Assembly (NCBI RefSeq): GCF_042650605.1
Contig: NZ_JBHSBN010000007.1
Coordinates: forward strand, 186,001-250,000
DNA from: Micromonospora_J zhanjiangensis
GTDB lineage: Bacteria; Actinomycetota; Actinomycetes; Mycobacteriales; Micromonosporaceae
Direction of reading: 5' to 3'
Length of the DNA: 64,000 nt
The notes below the pieces were generated by a model. It was not told where the DNA came from. It made no database searches and was given only the letters and a program-made list of their open reading frames with translations. Positions 42,028 through 49,777 of the stretch are shown in pieces. The stretch's first letter is position 1. Each line of letters begins with the position of its first letter. A program made the position numbers and the translations under genes.

Positions 42028-42177
42028 ATGTATCTCATCCACGAAGCGTTGTCCCGGGCTCGAATGCGCCGGCCTCAGGCCGATCGCACCACCGCGAGCA
42101 CTGAGGCAACCCGATCCGCCCGTACCGTCGCGCTGAAGGCCCGCCAGCAGGCGGCCCGCGAACTGGGCACGCTGTAA
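42028..42177 (+). CDS. Small basic conserved protein after whiB7
   Basis: A 49-residue protein, MYLIHEALSRARMRRPQ followed by an Arg/Ala-rich helical part. Ggag lies 8 bases before ATG 42028; an in-frame ATG at 41938 is possible. Small Arg-rich proteins starting MYL-HE-L-RAR are common in actinobacteria. It is probably cotranscribed with whiB7, and a strong terminator follows. Confidence 0.6.
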   Translation: MYLIHEALSRARMRRPQADRTTASTEATRSARTVALKARQQAARELGTL

Positions 42178-42196
42178 CCGAACACCCGACCCCCGT

Positions 42197-42243
42197 CGAG
42201 CCAGGGCATGTCGCACTCCAGCGGCGTGCCCTGGCTCGCTTTC
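42197..42243 (+). terminator. Intrinsic terminator of the whiB7 transcript
   Basis: CGAGCCAGGGCA (42197-42208) pairs perfectly with TGCCCTGGCTCG (42227-42238), followed by ctttcc. It separates the whiB7 unit from the convergent ABC1 kinase gene. Confidence 0.85.
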
Positions 42244-42277
42244 CGGGCCACCCGACCCGGCGTACGCCGGTGCGGGC

Positions 42278-43630
42278 TCAGACCACCGGCGCGAAGCCCG
42301 GCAGCCAGCGCTCGATGATCGACCGGTACGGCGCCGCGGCCTCCAACTGGCAGAGCACCCCGATCGAGCCGAGCGTCACCCGGTGGATCAGCAGGTACGA
42401 CGGCGGCAGGTTGAGCTGCCGGCCGAGCTGGTAGGCCGGCGAGCGCGGGTTGGCGATCCGGGCCGCCTCCCGGCGCAACCACGCGCGGGTGAACCGGAAC
42501 TCGTCCACCGACAGCGGTTCCAGCATCGGCAGCACATAGTCGAGTACCGCCTCGGCGTCGATCGGGTCGTCCGGCTTGACGAATCCCTCGGCCCGCAGCC
42601 CGGCCACCACCGCCTCGGCGTCGCCGTTCAGGGCGAGCCGGATCAGGCGCCCGATCGGCTCGGGGGTGCCGCCCGGCAGCCGGGCCACCGCGCCGAAGTC
42701 GATCACACCCAGCCGCCCGTCGGGCAGCAACCGGAAGTTGCCCGGATGCGGGTCGGCGTGCAGCAGGCCGGTCCGCATCGGCGCGGACAGGTGCAGGGTG
42801 GCCATCAGCCGACCGGCGGCGTCCCGCTGCTCCTCCGTACCGTCCCGGATGATCTCGGCCAGCGGGGTGCCCTCCACCCAGCCGGTGACCAGGACCTTGG
42901 GCGCGGCGGTCAGCACCTCGGGGACGAAGATCTCCGGGTCGTTCTGGTAGCCGGCGGCGAACTCGCGCTGCGACCGGGCCTCCAGCTCGTAGTCCAGCTC
43001 CTCGGTGATCCGCGCGCGCAGCTCGGCCAGCAGCGGCTTGATGTCCAACCCCGGCTGGATGGCCCGGAACATGGTGCCGAGCCGGGACAGCTGCTTGAGG
43101 TCGGCCAGCAGCGCGTCGCCGGCCCCGGGGTACTGCACCTTCACCGCCACCGGCCGGGCCGCCCGGCGCCGACCGGCGCCCGGCCCGATCGCCGGACCCT
43201 TCCAGACCGCCCGGTGCACCTGCCCGATGCTGGCCGCGGCGGCCGGGATGTCGTCGAACTCCACGAAGTGGGTCCGCCAGTCCGGTCCGAGCTGCTCGGC
43301 GAGCACCCGGTGCACGGTCGCCACCGGCAGCGGCGGGGCGGCCTCCTGGAGCTTGGTCAACGCCTGTCGGTACGGGGCGGCGATCTCCTCGGGCAGCGCG
43401 GCCTCGAAGACCGACAGCGCCTGACCGAACTTCATCGCACCGCCCTTGAGCTGGCCCAGCACGCTGAACAGCTGCTCGGCGGTGCGCTGCTGGATCTCGG
43501 CGGAGATCACCTCTTGGGCCAGCCCGGTGACCCGCTTGCCCATCCCGAGGACGGTCCGCCCGGCAAAGCCGAGCGGCAGTGCGGCGAGCTTGGCGGTCCG
43601 GGACACTGCCCGGCGCGGGATGTCGGTCAC
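42278..43630 (-). CDS. ABC1/AarF family atypical kinase
   Basis: A 450-residue UbiB/ABC1-type kinase-like protein. The family's KxGQ motif is GGAMKFGQALSVFE (near 65), the Ala-rich loop is AAASIGQVHRA, the ATP Lys is in VAVKVQYPG, the catalytic loop is LLHADPHPGNF and the metal Asp is in GVIDFGAVARL. Such proteins are atypical ATPases linked to quinone or lipid metabolism. The homologous gene also neighbours whiB7 in mycobacteria (Rv3197, reported to be linked to macrolide resistance). GTG 43630 is the likely start; no strong ribosome site. Confidence 0.87.
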   Translation of the reverse strand: MTDIPRRAVSRTAKLAALPLGFAGRTVLGMGKRVTGLAQEVISAEIQQRTAEQLFSVLGQLKGGAMKFGQALSVFEAALPEEIAAPYRQALTKLQEAAPPLPVATVHRVLAEQLGPDWRTHFVEFDDIPAAAASIGQVHRAVWKGPAIGPGAGRRRAARPVAVKVQYPGAGDALLADLKQLSRLGTMFRAIQPGLDIKPLLAELRARITEELDYELEARSQREFAAGYQNDPEIFVPEVLTAAPKVLVTGWVEGTPLAEIIRDGTEEQRDAAGRLMATLHLSAPMRTGLLHADPHPGNFRLLPDGRLGVIDFGAVARLPGGTPEPIGRLIRLALNGDAEAVVAGLRAEGFVKPDDPIDAEAVLDYVLPMLEPLSVDEFRFTRAWLRREAARIANPRSPAYQLGRQLNLPPSYLLIHRVTLGSIGVLCQLEAAAPYRSIIERWLPGFAPVV

Positions 43631-43857
43631 CAGATCATTGTTACCGACGTGAAGCCTCCTCGACCCCTGAGCGCGGGTGGCCGACGCCACTGACCGCGGT
43701 TCGATGTGCGCCCGCGGGCCGCCCATCCCGCCAGTCGGACACGAGTCGGCAGTTTGGGTGCATCCGTTGTCGCTCCAGCGACTGTCATGTCTCGGCCGTC
43801 GCGGCGTCGGCGACGGGTGTTGAAGGCCGGGCCGGCGCCGAAACGGGTAAGGCGGCG

Positions 43858-44913
43858 TCAGCGGGGGCGGCGGTGGGCGCAGCCGCAGGTCGGGTGCGGC
43901 GGCCAGGAGCGGCGGCGGATCCGGGCCCGGGTGGTGATCTCGACCGCGCCGCCGACGGTCTCCGGCGTACCGCCGTCCAGGAAGGTGAGCGCCTCGGCGG
44001 TGGCGTAGCCGACGGCCGTGATCAGGGTGGCGACCGCACACGGCTGCAGGGCGGGGGCGGTGGCGAGCTGGGCGGCCAGCGTGGGCCAGCCCGGGTCGCG
44101 GTCGGTGCGGTGCAGGTCGAGGCAGTTCAGGCAGGGCGTACCGGTGGGTGGGACGAGGGGACCGACCACCGCGACCCCGTCGCGCAGGCCGAGCGCCAGG
44201 TGCGCCTGGCGCCGACCCGCGTGGCCGGCGGCCAGCAGCGCGGCGGGGCGGTCCGTGCCGACCTGGACGACCAGGTCGACCCGGCTCCGCCGGGCCGGGC
44301 GGGTGTGCGTGCCGGGGGCGGTCCGGCCGATCGCGTCGGCGACGGCGACCGCGTACGGCCGGTGCAGGTCCGCCGTGGTGAGACCTGCACCGGGCAGGTC
44401 GGCGGGCTCGACCCGGCCGGTCAGGGCCGGGGTCACGTGTCCGACGCCGGCCTGGGCGAGGGCGAGCGCCAGCGGCGCGCCCAACCGGCCCCGGCCGGTG
44501 ACCACCACCCGGGCCGCCGCCCGGCGGCGGAGCAGCTGGGCCGGGCTGGCCGGCGCGTCCGGTCCGCGCAGGGCGAGCGCCGCGGCCTCGGCGGCCAGCC
44601 GCCGCCGTGCCGACTCCACCAGGCCGTACGGGGTGAGAGCCGGCCCGGGGAGCACCAGGCCGGCGGCGCGCAGGGTGTCGATCAGGGCCCGGACGTCCGC
44701 CCGGGGCACGTCGAGGGTGCCGGCGTGCCGCAGGATCGCGGTCTCGCTGTGCGCACCGTCCAGCAGCTCGAGCAGCCGGGCGGCACCCGGATCGGTGATC
44801 TCCAGCAGCACCGCCCGCTCGGGGTCGAGGCCGAGCTGCAGGGTGTGCCGGTCCCGCCAGAGGCGGGTGAGGCCGGGCAACAGGGTCGGGCGGGGGATCG
44901 GTGTGCGGGTCAT
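43858..44913 (-). CDS. ThiF/E1-like protein with C-terminal zinc cysteines
   Basis: A 351-residue protein. The N-terminal part (about 1-125) resembles the small leading domain found in some cyclodehydratase-associated ThiF proteins. A Rossmann-type motif VVVTGRGRLGAPLALALAQAG lies near 138-158, and the Cys pairs CLNC (about 258-261) and CGC (near the end) form the zinc site of E1-like enzymes. The adenylation Arg/Lys are not certain. It occupies the position of Rv3196 in mycobacteria. The partner carrier protein is unknown. Three DnaA-box-like sites lie 42-103 bases upstream of its start. Confidence 0.75.
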   Translation of the reverse strand: MTRTPIPRPTLLPGLTRLWRDRHTLQLGLDPERAVLLEITDPGAARLLELLDGAHSETAILRHAGTLDVPRADVRALIDTLRAAGLVLPGPALTPYGLVESARRRLAAEAAALALRGPDAPASPAQLLRRRAAARVVVTGRGRLGAPLALALAQAGVGHVTPALTGRVEPADLPGAGLTTADLHRPYAVAVADAIGRTAPGTHTRPARRSRVDLVVQVGTDRPAALLAAGHAGRRQAHLALGLRDGVAVVGPLVPPTGTPCLNCLDLHRTDRDPGWPTLAAQLATAPALQPCAVATLITAVGYATAEALTFLDGGTPETVGGAVEITTRARIRRRSWPPHPTCGCAHRRPR

Positions 44914-44954
44914 GGATGACACCGTGTCACCGTTGCCGAACGGTCCGCCGATCG

Positions 44955-45016
44955 TTGTCCACAAGCATCTTCCACTGCTCCCAGGGTTATCCACAGGGAT
45001 CGGCAGATTTTCCACA
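44955..45016 (+). promoter_or_regulatory. Cluster of three DnaA-box-like sequences
   Basis: TTGTCCACA (44955-44963), TTATCCACA (44987-44995) and TTTTCCACA (45008-45016) are on the same strand. The first matches the actinobacterial consensus, the second the general consensus, and the third differs at one position. Starts are 32 and 21 bases apart, close to three and two helical turns. They lie in the gap upstream of the ThiF-like gene. Confidence 0.6.
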
Positions 45017-45169
45017 GGTCGGGCCGGTAGCTGTCTCGGCCCGGACATCACCGTCCGTGTCGCCGCCCCGACAGAAGTGGCTCCCACCCCGGCGCAGCCG
45101 GGCCCGGGTACGCCGGGAGGGGCGGCTCGACGCCACCCCTCCCGGCTGATTCCGCAGGTCCGGATCCGG

Positions 45170-45337
45170 TCAGACCTTCGCCTTGCCCAGGATCCGGTTG
45201 ACTGTTGTGCCACAGACCGGGCACTTGCCCTTGGCCATGTTCATGCCGGTCTTGGACACCTCGACATTGCCCTCGAAATCACGCTTTTCCTTGCACTTCA
45301 CGCAGTACCCGTTGTAGGTCTGGGCCTTGTCGGTCAC
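45170..45337 (-). CDS. DUF5679 zinc-ribbon protein
   Basis: A 55-residue protein with CVKCK and CPVCG forming a four-Cys zinc ribbon (YNGYCVKCKEKRDF, KGKCPVCGTTVNRI). Aggagg before GTG 45337 fixes the start. Family members are short actinobacterial proteins of unknown role; similarity to topoisomerase or ribosomal zinc ribbons is only at the metal site. Confidence 0.82.
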   Translation of the reverse strand: MTDKAQTYNGYCVKCKEKRDFEGNVEVSKTGMNMAKGKCPVCGTTVNRILGKAKV

Positions 45338-45876
45338 GGCGCCCCTCCTCATCGTCTTGCGTCGGGTGTGATCCCGACTGGCGCCCATCGGCGGGCCGCG
45401 TGTGGGCGCCCGGCGCTGGGGTTTCTCCGCGGCCACCTCGAGTGGCCGTCGGCTCGCGGACCCTACCCAGTACTGGGCGGGTCCATGTCAGCATTGGTCG
45501 ACACTGTGAGTAAGTTGACGGTCAGAGTGTGCATGCCGCAATAGGTCGGATAAGTCAGTTTCGGAATGACACGCCGGATGAAGCGTGCGAGATGCCACCT
45601 CCAGGGGGCACTGGGCGGCGCTCCGGATGATCCCTTACGGTGAAGGCGAGAGCAGCGCCGAACGGATCGCGTGACCCACGATCGGGTCGCGCCCGGGGCG
45701 CACCCCGGTCGGGCCGAACCCGTCCGTTCATCTATCGTGCCTAAATATTTTTTCGGACGAAATCGCGCTAATCAGGACCATTCCCGCCGCGGTCGGCATG
45801 TTGACCCTTGCGGTGACCAGGCCACTACCCAGTAGCTTTCGTTCGTGAAGCAAAGCCGGGGCTCCGTGAGCCGGTA
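45338..45876. other. Long non-coding gap (539 bases)
   Basis: No gene is supported. It contains a perfect 12-bp palindrome cccagtactggg (45466-45477), a related ctacccagta half repeated near 45824, and an AT-rich tract (taaatattttttcgg, around 45740-45755) bracketed by gtccg and cggac, which could be a terminator-like hairpin with a U-rich loop. A TTGACC near 45802 may be a -35 for the metallopeptidase gene. The gap must hold promoters for two divergent genes but is unusually long for that. Confidence 0.5.
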
Positions 45877-46416
45877 ATGGCTGGGGCCCGCAAGCCGGTC
45901 GTCGAGGTACGGCGCAGTCAGCGCCGGCGCCGGACGGTGTCCGCCTACCGGGACGGCGAGCGGGTGGTCGTGCTCATCCCCGACCAGTTCTCCCGGGCCG
46001 AGGAGTCCGAGTGGGTGGATCGGATGCTCGCCCGGCTGGCCGCCCGGGAGGAGCGGCTGGGCTGCTCCGACGCGGAGCTGGCGGCCCGGGCCCGGCGGCT
46101 GATCGGCAGATACCTGAGCGAGTACGGTCCGAAGGCGGTCCCGGCCAGCGTCCGGTGGGTCACCAACCAGAACGGCCGGTGGGGCTCCTGCACCCCGGCC
46201 GACGGGACGATCCGGCTCTCGCACCGGATCCAGGAGATGCCGGACTGGGTGATCGACTACGTGCTGCTGCACGAGCTGGCCCACCTCGTCGTGCCCAGCC
46301 ACAACGCCCGGTTCTGGGCCCTGGTGGGGCGCTACCCCAGGACCGAGCGGGCCCGCGGCTATCTGGAGGGGGTCGCCGCCGCCAGCGGCACCGACCCGGC
46401 CGACCTGACCGACTGA
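45877..46416 (+). CDS. YgjP-like (M48/WLM-type) metallopeptidase domain protein
   Basis: A 179-residue protein of the YgjP/DUF45 group. The zinc motif HELAH lies near 132-136 (YVLLHELAHLVVPSHNARFW, with the third His further on), preceded by the family's NQNGRWGSC. An N-terminal basic strand region (VEVRRSQRRRRTVSAYRDGE) is typical. Related proteins include SprT-like proteases. In E. coli the ygjP gene neighbours restriction systems, but here there is no such context. ATG 45877 follows a long gap. Confidence 0.83.
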   Translation: MAGARKPVVEVRRSQRRRRTVSAYRDGERVVVLIPDQFSRAEESEWVDRMLARLAAREERLGCSDAELAARARRLIGRYLSEYGPKAVPASVRWVTNQNGRWGSCTPADGTIRLSHRIQEMPDWVIDYVLLHELAHLVVPSHNARFWALVGRYPRTERARGYLEGVAAASGTDPADLTD

Positions 46417-46549
46417 GCGGCGGGTCCGGTCCGCTCCGCTCGTGCCGGGTTCCCCGGTCAGGGGACACCCGGAACGGGCTCGGCCCGATCGGCGATCCGC
46501 CCGGGGTGGGCCCTCGGGAGTGGTCGGACCGCCACCGTAGGGTCGGGGC

Positions 46550-47179
46550 ATGGTGCGCAGAGCCGTCGTGGTCCTGGTCGGTCCGGTCGAGTGGGTGCCG
46601 CCGGGAATCGACCCGGTTCACTGGCGGACCGCGTTGGTCGAGGATGTGGTCGACCTGCTCGCGATGGTCGAACAGGCCGAACCGGCGATCGCGGTGACCG
46701 CGCCCGACCGGGAGTTGGCCGAGCGGGTGGCCTGGCCCATGATGCCGATCCACCAGCTACCCGACCGGACCGTCAACGCCGCGCTGGCCGCGGTCGCCGC
46801 CGACGGGTACGACCAGGCGGCGGTGATCGCCGCCGACGCGCCGGACCTGCCCGGCCTGGTGCTCGGCAAGCTGCTGCGCCCGTTGACCAGCAAACCGGTG
46901 GCGGTGGCCCCGGCCGCGGCGGTCGGCGGGGACCCGCGGACCGGATCCGGCCTGCTCGGGTTGGCCACCCGGCTGCCGGTGCCGGACTGGCTGCCCGAGG
47001 TCGATCTCGACCGCACCGACCAGGCGACGGTACGGGCCGCCGCGCCGCACCCCGGCGCGGTGGCCGTGACCCCGGCCTGGCGACGGCTGCGTGGCCCCGG
47101 CGAACTGGCCACCCTCGACCCGGCCGTGGCGGGCTGGGACGCCACCCGCCTGCTGCTCAGCCCGTCGCCCCACTCCTGA
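46550..47179 (+). CDS. Conserved hypothetical protein, possibly DUF2064/nucleotidyltransferase-like
   Basis: A 209-residue protein. Alternating strand-helix pattern with YDQAAVIAADAPDLPGLVLGKLLRPL (about residues 96-121), similar to the acceptor part of DUF2064/CofC-like glycosyltransferase-A folds where a D-x-P motif sits after a strand. No classical nucleotide-binding loop is clear. It lies between the metallopeptidase and the convergent DUF2342 gene. Product uncertain. Confidence 0.6.
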   Translation: MVRRAVVVLVGPVEWVPPGIDPVHWRTALVEDVVDLLAMVEQAEPAIAVTAPDRELAERVAWPMMPIHQLPDRTVNAALAAVAADGYDQAAVIAADAPDLPGLVLGKLLRPLTSKPVAVAPAAAVGGDPRTGSGLLGLATRLPVPDWLPEVDLDRTDQATVRAAAPHPGAVAVTPAWRRLRGPGELATLDPAVAGWDATRLLLSPSPHS

Positions 47180-47208
47180 CCCGGCCCCGGCACCGGCCGG
47201 CGGTGAGT

Positions 47209-48543
47209 TCAGCCGTCGGTCGGGCGGTCCGGGCCTGCCTCGCCGTTGTCGTCCCGGTCGTCCGAACCGGGCGCCGGCTTCGGACCGGCCGGCGGGTCGG
47301 TGCCGGGCTCGGGCGCCGGTTCGGTGGCGTCGAAGTTGAAGTCGTCGAGGTCACCCAGGTCGAGCTGGGACCGGGCGAACGCCTCCGGGTCGGCGAAGTC
47401 GTCGCCGGAGGGCAGCAGATCCGGGTGCCCCCACAGCGCGTCCCGACCGGAGATGTCCCGGTGCTCGGTCAGCGCGGCCCACAGGGCGGCCGCCTCGCGC
47501 AGCCGACGCGGGCGCAACTCCAGGCCCACCAGGGCGGCGAAGGTCTGCTCGGCCGGTCCACCGGCGGCCCGACGACGGCGGAACGCCTCCCCGAGCCGGA
47601 CCAGGTTGGGCAGCCGGTCGGCGGCGGCGGTGTCCACCACGTGACAGACCCAGCCCTCGATCAGGGCGAGTGCCGTCTCCAGCCGGGTCAGGGCCGCCTT
47701 CTGTGCCGGGGTGTCCTCCGGGGTGAAGATCCCCTCCAGGGCGATCGCCTGCACCGACTCGGGGTCGGCCGGGTCGACCCGGCCCATCGCCTCCTCGATC
47801 GCCTCCCGGTTGACGGTGATCCCGGAGGCGTACGCCTCGACGGCGGCGAAGACGTGCCCGCGCAGCCACGGAACGTGCCCGAACAGTCGTTGGTGGGCCG
47901 CCTCGCGCAGGGCCACGTACAGGCGTACCTCGTCCTCGGGGAGTTCCAGGCCCGCGCCGTACGCGCGGATGTTGGCCGGGATCAGCGCGGCCGTGCCGGC
48001 CGGTCCGAGCGGCAGCCCGATGTCGCCGGCGGAGAGCACCTCCGCGGCGAGCGAGCCGAGCGCCTGGCCGAGCTGGCCGCCGAACAGCGCGCCGCCCAGG
48101 GCGGTGACCATCGACTGCATCGGTCCGAGCTGGGCGCGGGCCTCCGGCGGGACCAGGTCACCCATGGCGCCGACCATCCGGGACGCGACCGGGTCGCACA
48201 GCCGGCGCCAGGCGTCCAGGGTCTTGTAGATCCACTCGTTGCGGTTCCAGGCCACCGAGGTCCGGATCCCGGACGGCAGCGCCGACGTCGGCTCCAGCCA
48301 CAGGTCGGCCAGCCGGAGCGCCTCCTCCACGGCGTTGCGTTCGTACGGGTTGACCATCGGGTCACCGCCGCCGGCGAGCTGGCTGGCGGCGACCTGCCGG
48401 GCCAGGTCCCAGTTGACCGGGCCGCTGCCCGGCGAGGCCAGCAGGTGCTGCAGCTGGGTCATGAACTGCTGCATCTGCTGCGGGTCGTTGGGGTCAGGGG
48501 GCTGACCACCCGGGAGCGCGAAACCGAACGGAATATCAGGCAC
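47209..48543 (-). CDS. Zinc-dependent metalloprotease, DUF2342 (TIGR03624) family
   Basis: A 444-residue protein. The conserved core includes VALREAAHQRLFGHVPWLRGHV (around residues 215-236), carrying the His ligands of the family, and PANIRAYGAGLELPEDEVRL before it. The last 40 residues are acidic and disordered. GTG 48543 is preferred over upstream extensions. It is divergent from the Lon-like PDZ protease gene, as with Rv3195 and Rv3194c in mycobacteria. The substrate is unknown. Confidence 0.82.
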   Translation of the reverse strand: MPDIPFGFALPGGQPPDPNDPQQMQQFMTQLQHLLASPGSGPVNWDLARQVAASQLAGGGDPMVNPYERNAVEEALRLADLWLEPTSALPSGIRTSVAWNRNEWIYKTLDAWRRLCDPVASRMVGAMGDLVPPEARAQLGPMQSMVTALGGALFGGQLGQALGSLAAEVLSAGDIGLPLGPAGTAALIPANIRAYGAGLELPEDEVRLYVALREAAHQRLFGHVPWLRGHVFAAVEAYASGITVNREAIEEAMGRVDPADPESVQAIALEGIFTPEDTPAQKAALTRLETALALIEGWVCHVVDTAAADRLPNLVRLGEAFRRRRAAGGPAEQTFAALVGLELRPRRLREAAALWAALTEHRDISGRDALWGHPDLLPSGDDFADPEAFARSQLDLGDLDDFNFDATEPAPEPGTDPPAGPKPAPGSDDRDDNGEAGPDRPTDG

Positions 48544-48676
48544 GGCCCCAACGGTACGCGCGCGGGGAGGCCGGATGCCGCCCCCGGCGTTGCGCTCAGG
48601 GCGAAGTCCGGGACCGGCCCGGAGTACCCTCGGGGTCCACCGCACCGGCCCGCACCGGTCGGTACGCTGATGAGCC

Positions 48677-49693
48677 ATGAGACGTCGCGGTGTCACGGTT
48701 CTGCTCGGCGCATTGGTCACCGCACTGCTCAGCATCGGCATTCTCACGGCTCCCGTCCCCTATGTGGTGCTCGGTCCCGGTCCGACGGTGAACACCCTGG
48801 GCCAGGAGGACAACAAGGACGTGATCCAGGTCTCCGGCCGGGCCACCTCCGCCTCGGCCGGGCAACTCCGGCTGACCACCGTCGGCGTGCAGCCGGACGT
48901 GAAGCTGCTGTCCGCCATCGTCGGCTGGTTCTCGGCCGACGAGGCGGTGGTGCCGCGGGAGCTGATCTACCCGCCCGGCGAGACCGAGCAGCAGGTGGAC
49001 CAGCGCAACAAGGAGGACTTCCAGGCCTCGCAGAGCAGCGCGGAGACCGCGGCGCTGCGCAAGCTCGGCTACCCGGTCCAGGTGACGGTCAAGACCGTCA
49101 CCCCGGACGGGCCGTCCAACGGGTTGCTCCGGGCGGGTGACGTGATCACCACCGTCGACGGGCAGCCGGTGCCGACCGCGAGCAAGCTCACCGAGCTGAT
49201 CCGGGCCAAGCCGGCCGGCACGACGTTCACCGTCGGCTACACCAGGTCCGGCGCGCCGGCCACGGCCACGATCACCAGCCGGGCGGGCAACGGCGAGCCA
49301 CCGCGGATCGGGGTGGCGATCGAGCAGCAGCAGCCGCACCCGTTCCAGCTCAAGATCGACCTGGGCGACATCGGCGGTCCCAGCGCCGGGCTGATGTTCA
49401 CCCTCGGCATCATCGACAAGCTCGAACCGGCGGACCTGACCGGTGGCAAGATCATTGCCGGCACCGGCACCATCAACGACGAGGGCGAGGTCGGCCCGAT
49501 CGGCGGCATCCCGCAGAAGCTGGTCGGCGCCAAGCAGGCCGGGGCGCAGGTCTTCCTGGTGCCCGCCGACAACTGCGCCGAGGCGGTCCGCAACCCGCAG
49601 CCCGGTCTGCCGTTGCTGAGGGTGGCGACGCTGGACGACGCGCTGAAGGCGCTGGAGACCCTGCGCGCGGGGGGTCAACCACCCCGCTGCTGA
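48677..49693 (+). CDS. PDZ domain-containing Lon-like (S16) membrane protease
   Basis: A 338-residue protein with an N-terminal membrane anchor (TVLLGALVTALLSIGILTAPV, residues 7-27). A PDZ domain (about 135-205, GLLRAGDVITTVDGQPV) and a Lon-type S16 domain follow. The Ser-Lys dyad is visible as GGPSAGLMF (near 235) and GGIPQKLVGAK (near 280). It faces outside the membrane. The mycobacterial homologue is Rv3194c, likewise next to the UPF0182 gene. Confidence 0.88.
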   Translation: MRRRGVTVLLGALVTALLSIGILTAPVPYVVLGPGPTVNTLGQEDNKDVIQVSGRATSASAGQLRLTTVGVQPDVKLLSAIVGWFSADEAVVPRELIYPPGETEQQVDQRNKEDFQASQSSAETAALRKLGYPVQVTVKTVTPDGPSNGLLRAGDVITTVDGQPVPTASKLTELIRAKPAGTTFTVGYTRSGAPATATITSRAGNGEPPRIGVAIEQQQPHPFQLKIDLGDIGGPSAGLMFTLGIIDKLEPADLTGGKIIAGTGTINDEGEVGPIGGIPQKLVGAKQAGAQVFLVPADNCAEAVRNPQPGLPLLRVATLDDALKALETLRAGGQPPRC

Positions 49694-49777
49694 CCGTGAC
49701 CGACCACACTCAGCTCCACCACGTACTCTGGGTGCCTTGATTCCGAGCCGACTTCAGGCAAGCAGGTGGAGCCAACC

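Noticed and set aside
44955..45016. Chromosomal origin of replication
   Set aside because: Three boxes are too few, and dnaA, dnaN and an AT-rich unwinding region are absent. Kept only as a possible non-oriC DnaA site.
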